Source: Stagonosporopsis chrysanthemi (lineage: Eukaryota > Ascomycota > Dothideomycetes > Pleosporales > Didymellaceae). Taken from it: 64,000 nt of DNA. The notes below the pieces were generated by a model. That model was given only the letters and a program-made list of their open reading frames with translations, did no database searches and was not told the DNA's origin. Below are positions 1-11,589 of the stretch, piece by piece; the stretch's first letter is position 1; each line of letters begins with the position of its first letter. The stretch lies in NCBI GenBank assembly GCA_022560025.1, contig JAFISE010000083.1:80053-144052 (forward strand), written 5' to 3'. The position numbers and the translations under genes were made by a program.

Positions 1-2300
1 CGCCGAATCGGACGGTGACTTCTCTCGCAGCTTATAGCTGACTCTCCCTATTGTAGGTGGATGGCGTGTGAACCGATCCATCGTTCTTCATGTCTCGTTT
101 TGACCATCGTGTCGTAGCATGCGGAGGCGGGGCCTGGGTGGCAGGTCACTGTCGTTGAGAAGCCTTGTACAACAGAGTGCTCTCTGCATGGTGAACGCTT
201 ACTTGCCGATTGGATATTGGCCACGCTGGAGACCCGGGTCCAGGATAGTTCTGGCTTGCAGATGGCTAGTTTGAGCTTGCTCCATGTCGCTAGAACAGTT
301 TCGGTAAGACTCAGGCCTTGGTCCGTGAAGCCCGTATTAGGTTCGTTGTTTCTGCCAGTGGACTGGAAATATATGCCTTCTAGTCTGCGCGTGTGCGTTA
401 TCGTTGCGAACTTTCGTACGCTAGCCAGTGCAATTGCTCGTACTCAGTACAGTCTTCGTGTGCTAAAGCCTTTGCGCAACCGTGACCAAGTACGCTCTAA
501 TGGTGACACTGTAGAGATCACCGTTTTCTCCCAGATTGCACCTGTGCGATGCGATACTGCAGAGTAACAACGTTCTAAAATTCCACCGGAGGGTGTGTGT
601 TTGCGAACCTCGTAGCGCCGGGGCAGACCAAGCATCGCAGCAGCTGAAGCTCCACTACTGCTCTACTTGTTGATCGTACAATTGACTCATCGGCAGAGCT
701 GAGGGGTAAGAGGACCTACATGTATTCCCATTGTGAGAAGAGGTGCGAAAGAGCAATGATTGAGGGTTGAATAGAGATCGCCAAGGCTACACAAGAGCAA
801 GGCGCAATATTGCGCCATATCTATACTTCGACCACTTCGAAATGACTTCAGACGCTCGAAATCTGGTCTCGAATGAGCTTGGGATGGAAGAGTATGGCAA
901 GAGGATTCACTGCTGATATTCATCGTGTACTACATGGAGCTTCGAGGACTGCATGCTCTTGGTGATCTTGACCCGACAAATGGAAGATGTTGTCTTGTTT
1001 TGAGCTCGCTTAACTGGAGCATGGGTTACTGTGAACGTCTGCTTTTTAGCATACTGGCAATGAAGTCGATGGCCAAGTAGAAATCTGGACAACATTGCAG
1101 TCCTCAATGGCAACGTAGCATTAAATTGCACGAGATGCCATTGTTTGTGCCTTTAGTATGAAGAGAGGTGTTTGGACGAATTCGATCAGGATACATCGAT
1201 TGCAGGCAGCTGAGGAGTGGTTAGGTTCACGGAAAACATTGACAGAATCAGGCTAAGCCCCTGGGTCAGTACGAAGAGGCTGTCAATGTCTTCGCAGATT
1301 GAAACGATCATCGTGGCATACCTCGAGTAGTCGTATGGTGGTACAGAGCGCGGAGTGAGGGACGCAAGATGCACTATAATTGTACAGACCTGTCCTAATC
1401 GCCTTTCTGAAAGATTTACTCGATACAATCGAGCAAGTGATACACCGATCAATCTCGCCTCGGACCTTTGAGCGTGTACCCGCTGGATTTCCTGCAGTAG
1501 CCGCGATCTAGACAGTGTCAAGAAGAAAATTTCTACACACGTTGCATGAAAGGATCGTGGGGTCGCGGCAAAATGCTACGCAGCGCCGCATTTGTACAGC
1601 TTTTGTCGTGGGAACCGCCGTCCAGCGAACGTGTGGACCCTCATCATGGAAAATTTGTCGCTACCCGACGTACCGATGCGGGTGCATCCTCCGCGGTTGA
1701 CTCGCGCATTCATTGGCTTGAACAGGCCGCAAAGCTATCGTACGCCAATCAGTCTCGCGATATCAACACGATGATAACGAACCTTAAGTCGTAGCTGAGT
1801 TCTCCAGACAATTTCTATTACTGTAACTGGTAGAGAACAAAGGACTCCCGATGATGAGCTCATAGTAATGGTCAGCCGCCTGAAGAGTACCTAGTACAGC
1901 AGACAACGTGATGTGCGTGATCATGCGCCTACCAAGATCTCTGGGCCCATGCGGGAAACCGCCTAAAAGCACACAACCCTGCATGTCCGCTCATCGCGGG
2001 TGCGGGTTTGCATTGCGTATATAGGCCTTGGGCCTCAAAATCGCTTGAAAGTCCAGCTCCTATTTTTTGGAATCTTGATTCTTCTTGGTTGTTGCAACCG
2101 TGGAGTATCTGTGCCACAAGTCCACTCGATAGCTCCGCCGTACCTACGTCACTCGGTCCGTAACACCGAGCAACTCTCCTCGGCAGCACTTGGGCGAGCG
2201 TGCGCGCAGAGTGCCGCTGTTGTTACGGTACGCCTGTACACGTCGGAATACTCGGGAGTCTTTTGATTCAGGCAGAGAAAGAGACATCCAGTCGCCCATC
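1..2300. other. Gene-poor stretch, no supported feature
   Basis: Only short open frames (up to about 120 codons) occur on either strand. None starts with ATG plus a plausible domain or joins others in phase through good splice sites. The last few dozen bases must hold the 5' UTR and promoter of the transporter gene that begins at 2301. Nothing repetitive or RNA-like was seen by eye. Confidence 0.5.
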
Positions 2301-4212
2301 ATGTCGCTCTCTGAACGTCTCACAACGATGGAGGAGTACCAGCCGTGGAGTGCGCCCGGTAGTCGCGAATCTTCGCGCAATCGCAAGATGTCATTCAATC
2401 CAGTGGGAACCTGGACTGAAGCTGCAGGGGAGGTGCAGCCTGTCAGCGCATTCGAAGTTCCTCGATGGAAGAGATATCGTGAGTAGTAACCACCGTGTGC
2501 GACGCGGGGAGCTAATCATTGTGCAGTACAGGTTTTCCTTGCATGCATTTACTGTCTCTTAGCCGCTGGTGTAGTTTTTGGCTTTGCGGCGATCAAGCCA
2601 GTATTGCTGGCAGAGGGCGTGTACAGAAACAGATGTTCAGAACAGGAGCTAAAGGACGACGTTCGAGTTTGTTACGAGCAGGAGCTGAGGTAAGTACGAA
2701 CAGCTTTGGAAGAAGAATGCGACCTTGTTAACCAATAGCAGGCTCAACCTCATGTTCACTATCGCCGCCGTCTCCACGAACGTCGTTGCACTGCCTGTTG
2801 GTACAATACTCGATCGTTATGGGCCCCGAGTGTCAGGCATAATCGGAGCGATCTCAATAACATTGGGAACTCTGCTTTTCGCATTCGCAGCGGAGCTTTC
2901 GTTCGATGCGTACATCCCTGGCTATCTTTTCCTGGCTCTAGGTGGACCGTTTGTATTCATCTCGTCTTTCCAGCTCAGCAACACCTTTCCGCAGTACTCA
3001 GGGTTGATTTTGGCCCTCCTTACTGGTGCTTTCGACACCTCGAGTGCCATCTTCCTGTTCTATCGACTGGTGTACCAAGCAACAGACGGCGCCTTCACAC
3101 CAAAGAAATTCTTCCTCGGGTACCTGATAGTCCCAGTATTTATTCTGGCGGTGCAGATTTTGTTCATGCCTTCCACTTCATACAAGACAGTGGGCGAGCT
3201 GGTCAACGAAGTAGAGGAGGACAACAGTGTTCATGACTCAGACGACGAGATCGAGGACCACGCTACGGTCCAGAGCTTGCAGGACGCCCGTCGTGCGCAT
3301 CGAGACAGCATTGCCAGTGAGATCACCGCTCTGTTGGGCACAAAGGATGGTGCAAACCAAGCCAAGGAGGAAGAGACCAAGCGCAACAAGTCAGGCGTTT
3401 GGGGTGCCTTGCATGGACGTACTGCAGTCGAACAGATAAAGACGCCATGGTTCATTTTGATAACTCTGTTCACCGTGCTGCAGATGACGAGGATCAACTA
3501 TTTCGTTGCAACCATTCGCTCGCAGTACACCTACATCTTCCACGACTACTCGAAAGCGGTGGAGATTAACAACTTCTTCGATGTTGCGTTACCTGTGGGT
3601 GGCATCATCTCGATTCCTTTCATTGGCTTGATTCTGGATAATACCAGCACTACCTTCACCCTGTCACTGTTGGTAACCATCGCTACCACCATTGGGGTCT
3701 TAGGTGTGATCCCCGAGACTTGGGCGGCTTACGGGAACATCATTCTGTTCGTGCTGTATAGACCTTTGTACTACACAGCAGTCTCGTAAGTGATAGACAC
3801 CTATATTGCAATCACCTACTGACAACTTTACAGTGACTACTCTGCCAAAGTCTTTGGGTTCGCCACTTTTGGTAAAGTGTACGGACTGATCATCTGCTTG
3901 GCTGGTCTCCTCAACTTCTCACAGTCTGCGCTCGATGCAGCAACACATAAGACATTTAAGAACGACCCCGTACCTATAAATGTTATCCTCCTGGGCCTGG
4001 CACTACTTGTCGGTATCGCTCTAGTTGCCTTCGTGTACAGCAGAAGCCACAAGATTATGAGAGAGAACATCGAAGAAGAGGCCGAGGAAGCTAGCGAAAG
4101 GCTGATGCCTGGTGTCAGCGTCGGTGCACAAGATTACGGCGGTATCACCGCCAATGGCACTAACGGTGCAAGCCCTGGACAAGAGGAAGAGAGAAGAGGT
4201 CGCAAGCTATGA
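2301..4212 (+). CDS. MFS transporter, Fmp42-like
   Basis: A major facilitator superfamily membrane protein of about 587 residues, resembling the yeast Fmp42 group of fungal MFS proteins (family call from memory). Four exons join in phase: introns 2479-2526, 2690-2741 and 3786-3833. The joined sequence reads through QELRLNLMFTIAAVSTN, and the next loop carries an MFS motif-A-like G-x-x-x-DRYGPR element. The N-terminal 55 residues are hydrophilic and probably cytosolic. A long acidic/charged loop (protein region about 285-350, DNA about 3200-3420) separates two sets of membrane segments, as usual between the two six-helix halves. The C-terminus is hydrophilic. The start at 2301 is the first ATG in phase with exon 2. 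The substrate is unknown; Fmp42 relatives have been linked to mitochondria or other membranes, and some relatives are annotated as amino-acid or nodulin-like transporters. No neighbour suggests a substrate. Confidence 0.88.
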
Positions 4213-5703
4213 TAATCGTCGAAGGGGTTGGATCGACGGGAACACAAAAGGAGAAATTTCAGTCACGGGGTTCTCGACCGAAGATCGCCGGCTTTGGCCC
4301 TTCCGAAATTGCCATTACGCGTTTGAGGTTGCACAGCGAGGCGTTTGGATGATCTTATAACTTTGCTTTCTTCAAGATTCGCACTTCTTGTATTCTCTGT
4401 AAAGTGGCGCCAAATCTCTTATTCTTAGCATCTGTGCATTTAGGGCATCTTCCTATATGGCAGCAGTTGTGTACATATGACATCTGATTGACGAAGAACA
4501 TGTAAAAGTAACAATAAGCTTATGAGTATCTTGGTGGGCATCGGGCGCCCTTCTGTACAACGTATAAGTGGAAATTACAATACCCGATCCATCCGAGGAC
4601 ATAGTTCATGTTTTAGAATCCTCCGCAGTCTCGCAAGTCTTCAGCACAAGGCTTTATAAATCGGCTGCTGCTCCTGTGCCTTTATACGGGACATAGGTAT
4701 TATCGTCGGCATAACGATAGAATGATTCCACAGACTATCCTGTAAGGTTGAAGAGTGCTCAAGGCACCAAGAATCTGTTTGGCGAAAGGGATTTACATGC
4801 CGGACTCAGAATGCCCAAGAAGCGCCGCTGCACGTGTCGAGCTTGGCGGTTCATCCAAGGCGGACTTTCGGCAGTTTCATTCTCGCCTTCTTGACCTTCA
4901 TCATTGTCGACAATAAGAACGATGTGAATCGAGCACAGTTTCGAAACATTATATGCATGATTCTGTCAAACGCCTTGGGGCTTGGTATTGGCCATGCGCA
5001 CCTGGAAGTCAGCGCGATGATCGCCACGCAGGACCTTGTCACGCACTTCGATCACGACAGAAGCCAGAAAAGGATACAGGCCTAGAACAAAGACAGGCCT
5101 GTTGTAATCTGCAAGACCAGAAGGAAATTCGGATGCAATTGACAGCATTCATACGCATGATTTGGCTCATTTCTGCATGTCGCCGAATCACACAACAGAG
5201 ATTTTCTTATCATTGTTTCAAACCACGCGGCGACCCACCATATTTTCACATGAAACAGGGGCACACAATACGTCGTCAGGCGCTAACACAAGCTTTTGGA
5301 GCAAAAGAACAGACGAAAACATGTGAGAGGTTCGACTCGACGGCGGCAGTGCAACATGTGGGCCGGCAACGGCATGGCACAGGGCACTCACCGACTTGAT
5401 CCACCTGCCCTTGGCGAAGGGTGCCAACATCCTGTTTAGTCCGCATCCAGTTGTGCGTTTCTCCTTGTCGTCGTCTATGAATCGTCTTCTACCTTCATTT
5501 TTGGTGTTTCTTATACAGAGGTTGTGCCTCGTTTCTGGTTGAATCTGCCTCAGGACTACCGTTGTCCATTACATTCGTTTTTGACTCGACATCTTCATTT
5601 TTTTGACTCGCGGGTCGATTTCGCTCTCTATCAGGAACTGCTCGACAGTATCTCAATTCGGCCTCGTTCTCCAGCAATATAGACAGACTGAACGATTTTC
5701 AAT
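4213..5703. other. Intergenic stretch
   Basis: No supported gene. The left end should contain the 3' UTR of the transporter and the right end the promoter of the GH76 gene. The right end is T/C-rich on the + strand (about 5455-5640), as often seen upstream of fungal genes. Open frames here, such as 4953-5399, have neither domain resemblance nor splice partners. Confidence 0.45.
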
Positions 5704-7047
5704 ATGTTTCCTTCAAACGTCATCCCACTTCTGTCAATCTTCTTCCCCAATTCGACATTACTGCCCTCGAACTCTACGAACATCGCTATTGAGTCCGCTA
5801 CTTTGACAACATCAGTACCTACGACCGCTACTTTGACAACATCAGTACCCACGACCGTCGTAACATCCACAATCGCATCGTCGACACCATCTGTCGTGTC
5901 TTCCATCTTCTCATCAGCAACTCCATCCGCGACAGCAATTGCTGCACCCGAAGCCAAACTGCTTCTGAGAACAGCCAGCACCTATGCATCTTCACTCCGC
6001 GCCACATATCCTGACCAAGGCCTCGCCCTCTTTGCCGAACCGATCTGGTGGTGGCAGTCCGGTTCTGGTGTAGACGCACTTCTAACATACGCCTCTACAA
6101 CGGGCGACTCACAATATGCAACACTCCTCACTAACACTCTCATCACCGAGGCTACCAGCACAAACGACTTCATGACCGTCCACGCAACTGGTAACGATGA
6201 CCAAGCATGGTGGGCTCTTGCCGCCCTGACAGCCGCGGAAACGAACCTTGCTCCAACTGGCCCCGTGCCTTGGTCAACACTCGCTCAGAACGTGTTTGAA
6301 GCACAGACCACACGATGGGACAAGGACAAGTGCAACGGCGGCATGAAATGGAAGATCCTCGAAGGCGATGGCACGGACGGATGGCACTACAAGTCCACGA
6401 TTGCGAACGGATTATTCTTCCAAATGGCCGCACGACTAGCGATGTACACCTCGTCTGCAGACATCAAGGCCTGGGCTGTCAAGAGCTACGATTGGACTGT
6501 AAGCGTCGGGCTGATCAGCCCGGACTTCGATGTCTACGACGGCACAGACGATGCGAAGGGCGAGAACGGGTGCGTGGACGTGAACCACAACATGTGGAGC
6601 TACAACGTTGGAGTGTTCATGTACGGCTCCGCGGTAATGGCGAAGCTCACAGGCGAGAAGGAGTGGACCGAGCGAACAAAGGGGTTCATTGCGTCCGCGA
6701 AGCGCAACTTCGTCAATGAGGAGACGGGCGAGCTTTGGGAGGCCAAGTGCGAGGGCGATGGGAGCTGTGACTCGGACCAGATCAGCTTCAAGGGGACGTT
6801 GGCGAGGTGGCTGGGCGCGACAGCGGAGTTGCTGCCAGAGCTGAAGGATAGTGTGATGGAGATTATGGGCGGTGCAAGCAATATGGCTACTGCAGGGACG
6901 ACGGAGGGGATGGGAGCTATTGCATCCTTCAATCACCTTGAGATTGTGGTTGCTGGACTGAAAGGGCAGGGTTTTGGTGGGGTACAGGGCACAATTGGTG
7001 CGAGGCGGGTGAGCAGTATTGCTGGGCGAGTGAAGTGGCAGATGTGA
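5704..7047 (+). CDS. GH76 endo-alpha-1,6-mannanase-like glycosidase
   Basis: A single-exon protein of 447 residues. Residues about 85-430 match glycoside hydrolase family 76 (Dcw1/Dfg5 and bacterial endo-alpha-1,6-mannanase type): the adjacent catalytic aspartates lie in the N-D-D-Q-A-W-W motif (D165, D166). Other family-like stretches are WDKDKCNGGMKW, the YKSTIANGLFF region and the NMWSYNVGVFMYG region. In fungi these enzymes act on cell-wall mannan, and Dcw1/Dfg5 help transfer GPI proteins to the wall glucan. The N-terminus is a weak signal sequence followed by a Ser/Thr-rich linker that includes a 30-bp tandem duplication. The C-terminus lacks the hydrophobic tail of a GPI signal, so this is probably a secreted member rather than an anchored Dfg5/Dcw1 orthologue. 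The ATG at 5704 is the first in frame; the weak signal peptide leaves some doubt about it. Confidence 0.9.
   Translation: MFPSNVIPLLSIFFPNSTLLPSNSTNIAIESATLTTSVPTTATLTTSVPTTVVTSTIASSTPSVVSSIFSSATPSATAIAAPEAKLLLRTASTYASSLRATYPDQGLALFAEPIWWWQSGSGVDALLTYASTTGDSQYATLLTNTLITEATSTNDFMTVHATGNDDQAWWALAALTAAETNLAPTGPVPWSTLAQNVFEAQTTRWDKDKCNGGMKWKILEGDGTDGWHYKSTIANGLFFQMAARLAMYTSSADIKAWAVKSYDWTVSVGLISPDFDVYDGTDDAKGENGCVDVNHNMWSYNVGVFMYGSAVMAKLTGEKEWTERTKGFIASAKRNFVNEETGELWEAKCEGDGSCDSDQISFKGTLARWLGATAELLPELKDSVMEIMGGASNMATAGTTEGMGAIASFNHLEIVVAGLKGQGFGGVQGTIGARRVSSIAGRVKWQM
5797..5856 (+). repeat. Two tandem 30-bp copies inside the GH76 linker
   Basis: The 30-bp unit at 5797-5826 is repeated at 5827-5856 with one base change (T/C in the third base of a proline codon). 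It keeps the reading frame and adds a second ATLTTSVPTT block to the Ser/Thr-rich linker. The near identity points to a recent slippage or duplication event. Confidence 0.95.
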
Positions 7048-7943
7048 AGTCATGACACATAGACAGTGATCGCAGGCAGATCCTGGGTGTAATATGGCTC
7101 TTCTGTGCGGCATACATACTTGCACAGCTTTCCTGGCCTTGGTGAATACTGATGCACTGCTGTGCGTATATTATGACTCGCAGACCTCTTCTGGACACCC
7201 AGCACTTACTCGCATATGGACGACTTATGTTACGTGGTATCTGATGCAGATAGATACGAGCAAACGAGCTGCATCAACCGTGATTGATATGATAATACAG
7301 CTCACTCGATGTTGTCGTGGATGGTGGTGCCATTAGGGGATTGAAATGCAAGGAAGGTATCTGTACAGTTCTGGTGGGGTAGTCGCGGAATGTACATCAA
7401 GTACCCTCGTGTTGTGAACAGGCGTATACGGTATTGACGGCGAGGGACTGGAAGAAGCTATTGTGTCGAGCTTTGACAGAGTAAATCACCCTAGATGGAC
7501 GTGTGCTTTGTAGACCCACTGCCATTTCCTACACTACAAGTGTCTGCTACTACAAGTGCAACGGCCTAGGCCGGCCGAGCTCGCATGAAAGCCTGCCTAA
7601 TCGTGAATGGGTCGTCTCTGCTCTTACGGCATGACGTCGAGCTTGCATGACCTTAACAAAGTCCAACTCTCAAGTCGATAGTAGTATAAAGCTGAAGAGG
7701 TTCGGATCTCTCAAGAGGCGGGCTGCTGGCGCTGAGTACTATTCTGGCGTATACTCAGCTGCGCTTGATGCAGCCGCTCGAGCTCAGCACAGTGGACGTG
7801 ATTACATGACTGGTTCCCGAATCGACAGAAGGAGTTCGTTGGAGCCACGTCAGGCATATTGGGCTGTGCGTTGATCAGTTGCACAGTCAACGGTTGTTGT
7901 GGTGTCGTTTCGTCCTCTGATGTGGACTCTGTCGAGCATCAGA
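7048..7943. other. Convergent intergenic stretch
   Basis: This lies between the 3' ends of the GH76 gene (+) and the zinc-finger/TENA-like gene (-), so it should hold two 3' UTRs. The frame at 7647-7874 has no recognisable content. No gene is called. Confidence 0.45.
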
Positions 7944-9434
7944 TCATGAACTTTGACCTTCGAGCCCACTGTTGGAGAACATAGAGTTGGTCCTACCATC
8001 GTCGTTGCCCGGAGTACCATCATCACCACTCATTGTAGAACCACCTATCACCTGACTGCTCATATCTTGTCCGCCCATCATGGGCCCAGACATGTTTGGT
8101 CTGCTCATTTGCGGCCCCATCTGCCCGTTCATGTTGGCGCCCATGTTGTTGTTCATGCCATTACTGTTTATGCGAGCACGATTTATTGGTCCGTTGTTCA
8201 TGTTTTGGTTGCTGATGCGGTTATTGCTGATCGCGTTGCTGTTCATGCCGTTGTTGATACCGGCACGGGCAGCACCAGTAAGCTGTGTCCCGTCATTGTC
8301 TTCGCCCATCCCATCAACCTCTGGCCAGAAGCGCTGTTCCAACCAACAAATCTGACGGAATATCTCATCGCACCGGGCCATCTCTTCCTTGCCGTCGCGT
8401 GCTGTCGTTGTATTGGCCAGCTCATCGACAAGCGCACGTGTAGCGTCTACGAATTTATTGAAAGCCGGCGACGTCCAGTTTGGGATCAAGGCTTGATGAA
8501 GCGCCACAATATGAGTATCGCTGCTCGGCGTCGATAGGCTAGCGCTGAAAGATGCTGCGTATTGCCAGGCAGAGCGATAGCACTATCTTGTCAGAACAAA
8601 CTGCACAGCTGAGGGGGTTCGTTCACGTACATGCTCGGTTCCCCACAAAACAACCATGCCTTCCAGCAGAGACGCACTAGAGCTGCTGGCACTCACGAAA
8701 AGGTCTAATAAGGCGCGTGTGATCGGTGAAGGCGGTTCATTGCCAAGTGCGAGGCCATACTTGGTCGCAGTGATCTCGAAGAATTGCATCTCACGGCGCA
8801 TGTTGTTCAGTGCCGAGATCAGCAGATCCATGGTCCTATACATAGGATGGAACTGCGAATTCTGCGTCTGCGGCAACCGAATCTTCGCCAGCAGCTGTCC
8901 CACGAAGCGTATATACCCTCTTGAATAGTGTCCGTCCTGAACCAGCCATTGCGACAACGGGCCCGCAGCGAGTGACCCACAGCCGGCATGCGAGAGGAAC
9001 GGCTGTTGTGTTGCTTGTGCGAATGGGCCGGAGCACACTGTAAGCAAGTGGTTCGTCAACGAGGGCGCAACATGTTGCTGCATAGGGTGAGGCGCAATGA
9101 GCTGGCCGTCTCGAGCGCGCTTCGTGTTGGGACCGCGACGATGCACTTGGAGGTTTGGATTTGGCTGCTGGCCATTCAGTATGGCGCTCGGCCCTTGCGA
9201 CATGCTTGGCTCGACCATAGACTGGCCGGGCTGGCTTGCCGCAGCGTGTGCTTGTGCATCTGGAGAATTCAAGTAGGCCTGGCACTCTTGAAGATGTTCT
9301 ATTTGCCTGGTCGTGTTCTTCGCGCGCACGAAGCCACAGTGCTGGCATCTGACTTTATTACATTTGGAGGGCGTATCAGCGTCCTGGAACTCGACGAAGG
9401 CACGGCGAATGTCAGGGTTCGCGTGTCGACCCAT
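7944..9434 (-). CDS. Zinc-finger protein with TENA/THI-4-like domain
   Basis: About 480 residues in two exons (9434-8631 and 8582-7944) separated by a 48-bp intron that joins in phase as ...WGTEH|CYRSAWQYAAS. Residues 30-51 form a small C-x2-C-x13-H-x3-C finger that resembles BED-type DNA-binding fingers. Residues about 126-350 resemble the all-helical TENA/THI-4 (thiaminase-II/heme-oxygenase-like) fold: a PLSQWLVQD segment at 159-167 followed by a YIRFVGQLLAKIRLP helix, then the typical late motif ALHQALIPNW with preceding AWQYAASFS. The last 100 residues are very rich in Asn, Met and Gly. TENA proteins salvage thiamine pyrimidines, but a nuclear or regulatory role is more likely for a finger fusion; that is inference. 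The start ATG at 9434 opens directly on the finger. Fungal homologues with this architecture exist to my recollection, but their function is not settled. Confidence 0.82.
7950..8260 (-). repeat. Asn/Met/Gly-rich low-complexity coding tract
   Basis: The C-terminal coding part of the zinc-finger/TENA-like gene is a degenerate run of short Asn-, Met- and Gly-rich units (for example N-M-N-N-G, M-G-A-N-M-N-G, M-S-G-P-M-M-G-G). It probably forms a disordered tail and likely varies in length between strains. Confidence 0.8.
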
Positions 9435-10778
9435 TCCGGCTGGTGACGAGGTCGCCGCAAGACACTGTTATTGTTGTCAGCATGATAATGAGCATGATGG
9501 GTGTGTAGAGCGTCGCAACGGATGTGACATGTGGAGGAGTGCCGATGGTGTGGATCTGACCTTGAGTAAGCTGTCCTGGCAGCCTTGTATCGTACTGTAA
9601 CGTTGGAAGGTATGTACCCAGGTGAGATTCGCGCGCCTGCAGTTTTCGCATGACTAAGACTGCGCTTTCCCCATTTACGTCTGCGCACGAAACACTAAAA
9701 TCTCAGTGCTTCAAATACGGAAAGTGCCCAACGGTTGCAAAGAAAACGTTAGCCTAGAGAACATGGTCGATCCAAATACAAGGTTGTCTTCAGTGAGCAT
9801 CCTGACAGTTCTGAAAGATGTTAAGTTACCTCGCATATACGTATGGAAACTGTTAAGAACAGGAACCGTGCACGCTGTGTACACCTTGAAGCCGTGCACA
9901 CCTTAGCAGCCCACTGCACGCCCCGAAAGTAAGGCTATGGAGCTATATACAAAAGTCACTGTTGTGAGATTTTATCGGATTAAGTTACTAAGCTCAAAGT
10001 GTCTTCATTGTGTATTCACGTGACCCGTGACCCGTGACCGGACTTCAACCTTTTTCATCTCATCTACCTTACATCCCGTAAGCCGGGTACCCGTTCTCCG
10101 CCACATAGACAGGATATCTACCCTCTTTGTGATCTGCTCCACCATGAGTCTCCATCGGGTACGGCTTGTAATTTTTTCGACGAACTGGGTCGCGGAAGCG
10201 GCTTCCCATGACCAGGAGGCTTGGGATGAGGTCGCCCATGCTGTTTGCCCGGCGGTCGCGGTCTATAATCATCGACTCCATCCCCGGGATCTGAGGGATC
10301 GCGGTCTCCCGGGCCAGGAGGTGGTCTGAAAATCTACCCGGAGTCAATATGGCTCTCCCATCGCCTCAACAATCGGACGTCTCGAAATGCGACTACAGAA
10401 AACTCACAGACTTCGATTTCCACACTAAATATCGCCCTCAGGACCACCGCACTGCTGCGCGACATTACCTGCGCAACCCGTCGTGCGTTGGCCCTTGTTT
10501 TGAACGGGTGGGAGCAAGAGACCTTGCCCGCACTGGCAGATGGAAACGGGCGAAATGGCAAAGTAGCGAAACGGCCCCCAGGGGGTAGTGTCGCAGAATG
10601 TTTGCATGATTCTTGCGTGTCGCGGATGGCTGATGGGCCGTACAGGACAGCTGTACCCGCCTTGAAACATCCAATGTAGTTGGTATCAAGGACCTCGGTT
10701 GTGAACTGTCACAACTGTCGGTGAGCTATTGAATGATTACCGGACTAACGCAGCAATTGTCTGCAACACATCGAGAGC
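9435..10778. other. Intergenic stretch, no supported gene
   Basis: The left end is the promoter side of the zinc-finger/TENA-like gene. A run of small overlapping frames on the minus strand (10069-10670) looks slightly protein-like in places but no chain of exons with good splice sites could be built. A short 7-bp tandem repeat lies at 10021-10039. Confidence 0.4.
10021..10039. repeat. Short tandem repeat of TGACCCG
   Basis: The heptamer TGACCCG is present twice, followed by a partial TGACC and preceded by CACG, so CGTGACC recurs every 7 bases. It could be a slippage product or a cluster of protein-binding sites. There is no gene close enough to choose. Confidence 0.8.
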
Positions 10779-11117
10779 TTACCGGGGGCGAGGGTAGTGA
10801 AGTTTGATTGAAGTGGAAGTTGAGGTTGGCGGAATAGGCTCCACAGACGGGCTTGCGATGAAAGTGTATGTCAGGGTTGTTGAAGCTCCATCAGAACCCT
10901 GAGTGGGCAACGCCAACGTGAATGTCGTCAGAGATACCTGCAGCGGGACAAAGGGCCCAGGCGGGAAAGGGCTCAAGTATGTAAGTGTAGAGTTCTGGAT
11001 TCCTGTTGAAATGGGCCGGTTGGTCTGTATCTTTGTCGTGCAGCTCGGTGGCAGCAAGGCGCGGGGGGTGATTGCCGCCCCCAGCATCATCGTGCCAAAG
11101 ATGTTTTGGAAGCCCAT
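10779..11117 (-). CDS. Weak candidate: small secreted-type Thr/Ser-rich protein
   Basis: An open frame of 112 residues from ATG at 11117. The first 20 residues are moderately hydrophobic, and the rest is rich in Thr, Ser and Pro. Its composition (STTLTYTF, TSTSTS) resembles the first block of the adjacent plus-strand surface-protein pseudogene (YTTLTYTI, TSTSTS). It may therefore be a real small secreted protein, or an inverted relic of the same family. No domain is recognised and the start is uncertain. Confidence 0.22.
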   Translation of the reverse strand: MGFQNIFGTMMLGAAITPRALLPPSCTTKIQTNRPISTGIQNSTLTYLSPFPPGPFVPLQVSLTTFTLALPTQGSDGASTTLTYTFIASPSVEPIPPTSTSTSIKLHYPRPR

Positions 11118-11589
11118 ACTTGACAACAAGTGCGTGGCTGATGCAAGGCGAAGGGAGCTGGAGCTCAAGGTGGCAAAGGTGTATGAGGTGTACTAGTGGC
11201 TGTAGAGTCGGACGAGGGTAGATGAGGTGTGCTATCTGGACTAATTCACCCGCGTCCGCTTGCGAAAAGACAAGACGATTGCCCTGTTCGAGAGGTGGTT
11301 GAATATAACTTCCTCACTACTGTCATCGGACAACCAGTTGTTTTATCCACAATGATACTTTCAAGCACGGTTGTTCCATCAGGTCCGTTCGGTGGTCCGA
11401 TTACTGTTACCGACGCCCCGACAACGCTCGTTGCTTCCTTCACGGCGTACACTACCTTGACTTACACGATTTTATTTACATCCACATCCACATCAACTCC
11501 AATGTCCCCGTGACTTCCTTTGTGTCAGATCCAACCCCAGGTACTACCACTATGCCGGGTATTCAGCTAGTAGTACAAGTCTGCCACCA

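Noticed and set aside
6436..7125. 229-codon minus-strand frame
   Set aside because: Antisense shadow of the GH76 gene; its composition simply reflects the coding bias of the other strand.
10069..10670. Chain of small minus-strand frames
   Set aside because: Parts look mildly protein-like, but the frames overlap and no intron set with proper ends and phase links them.
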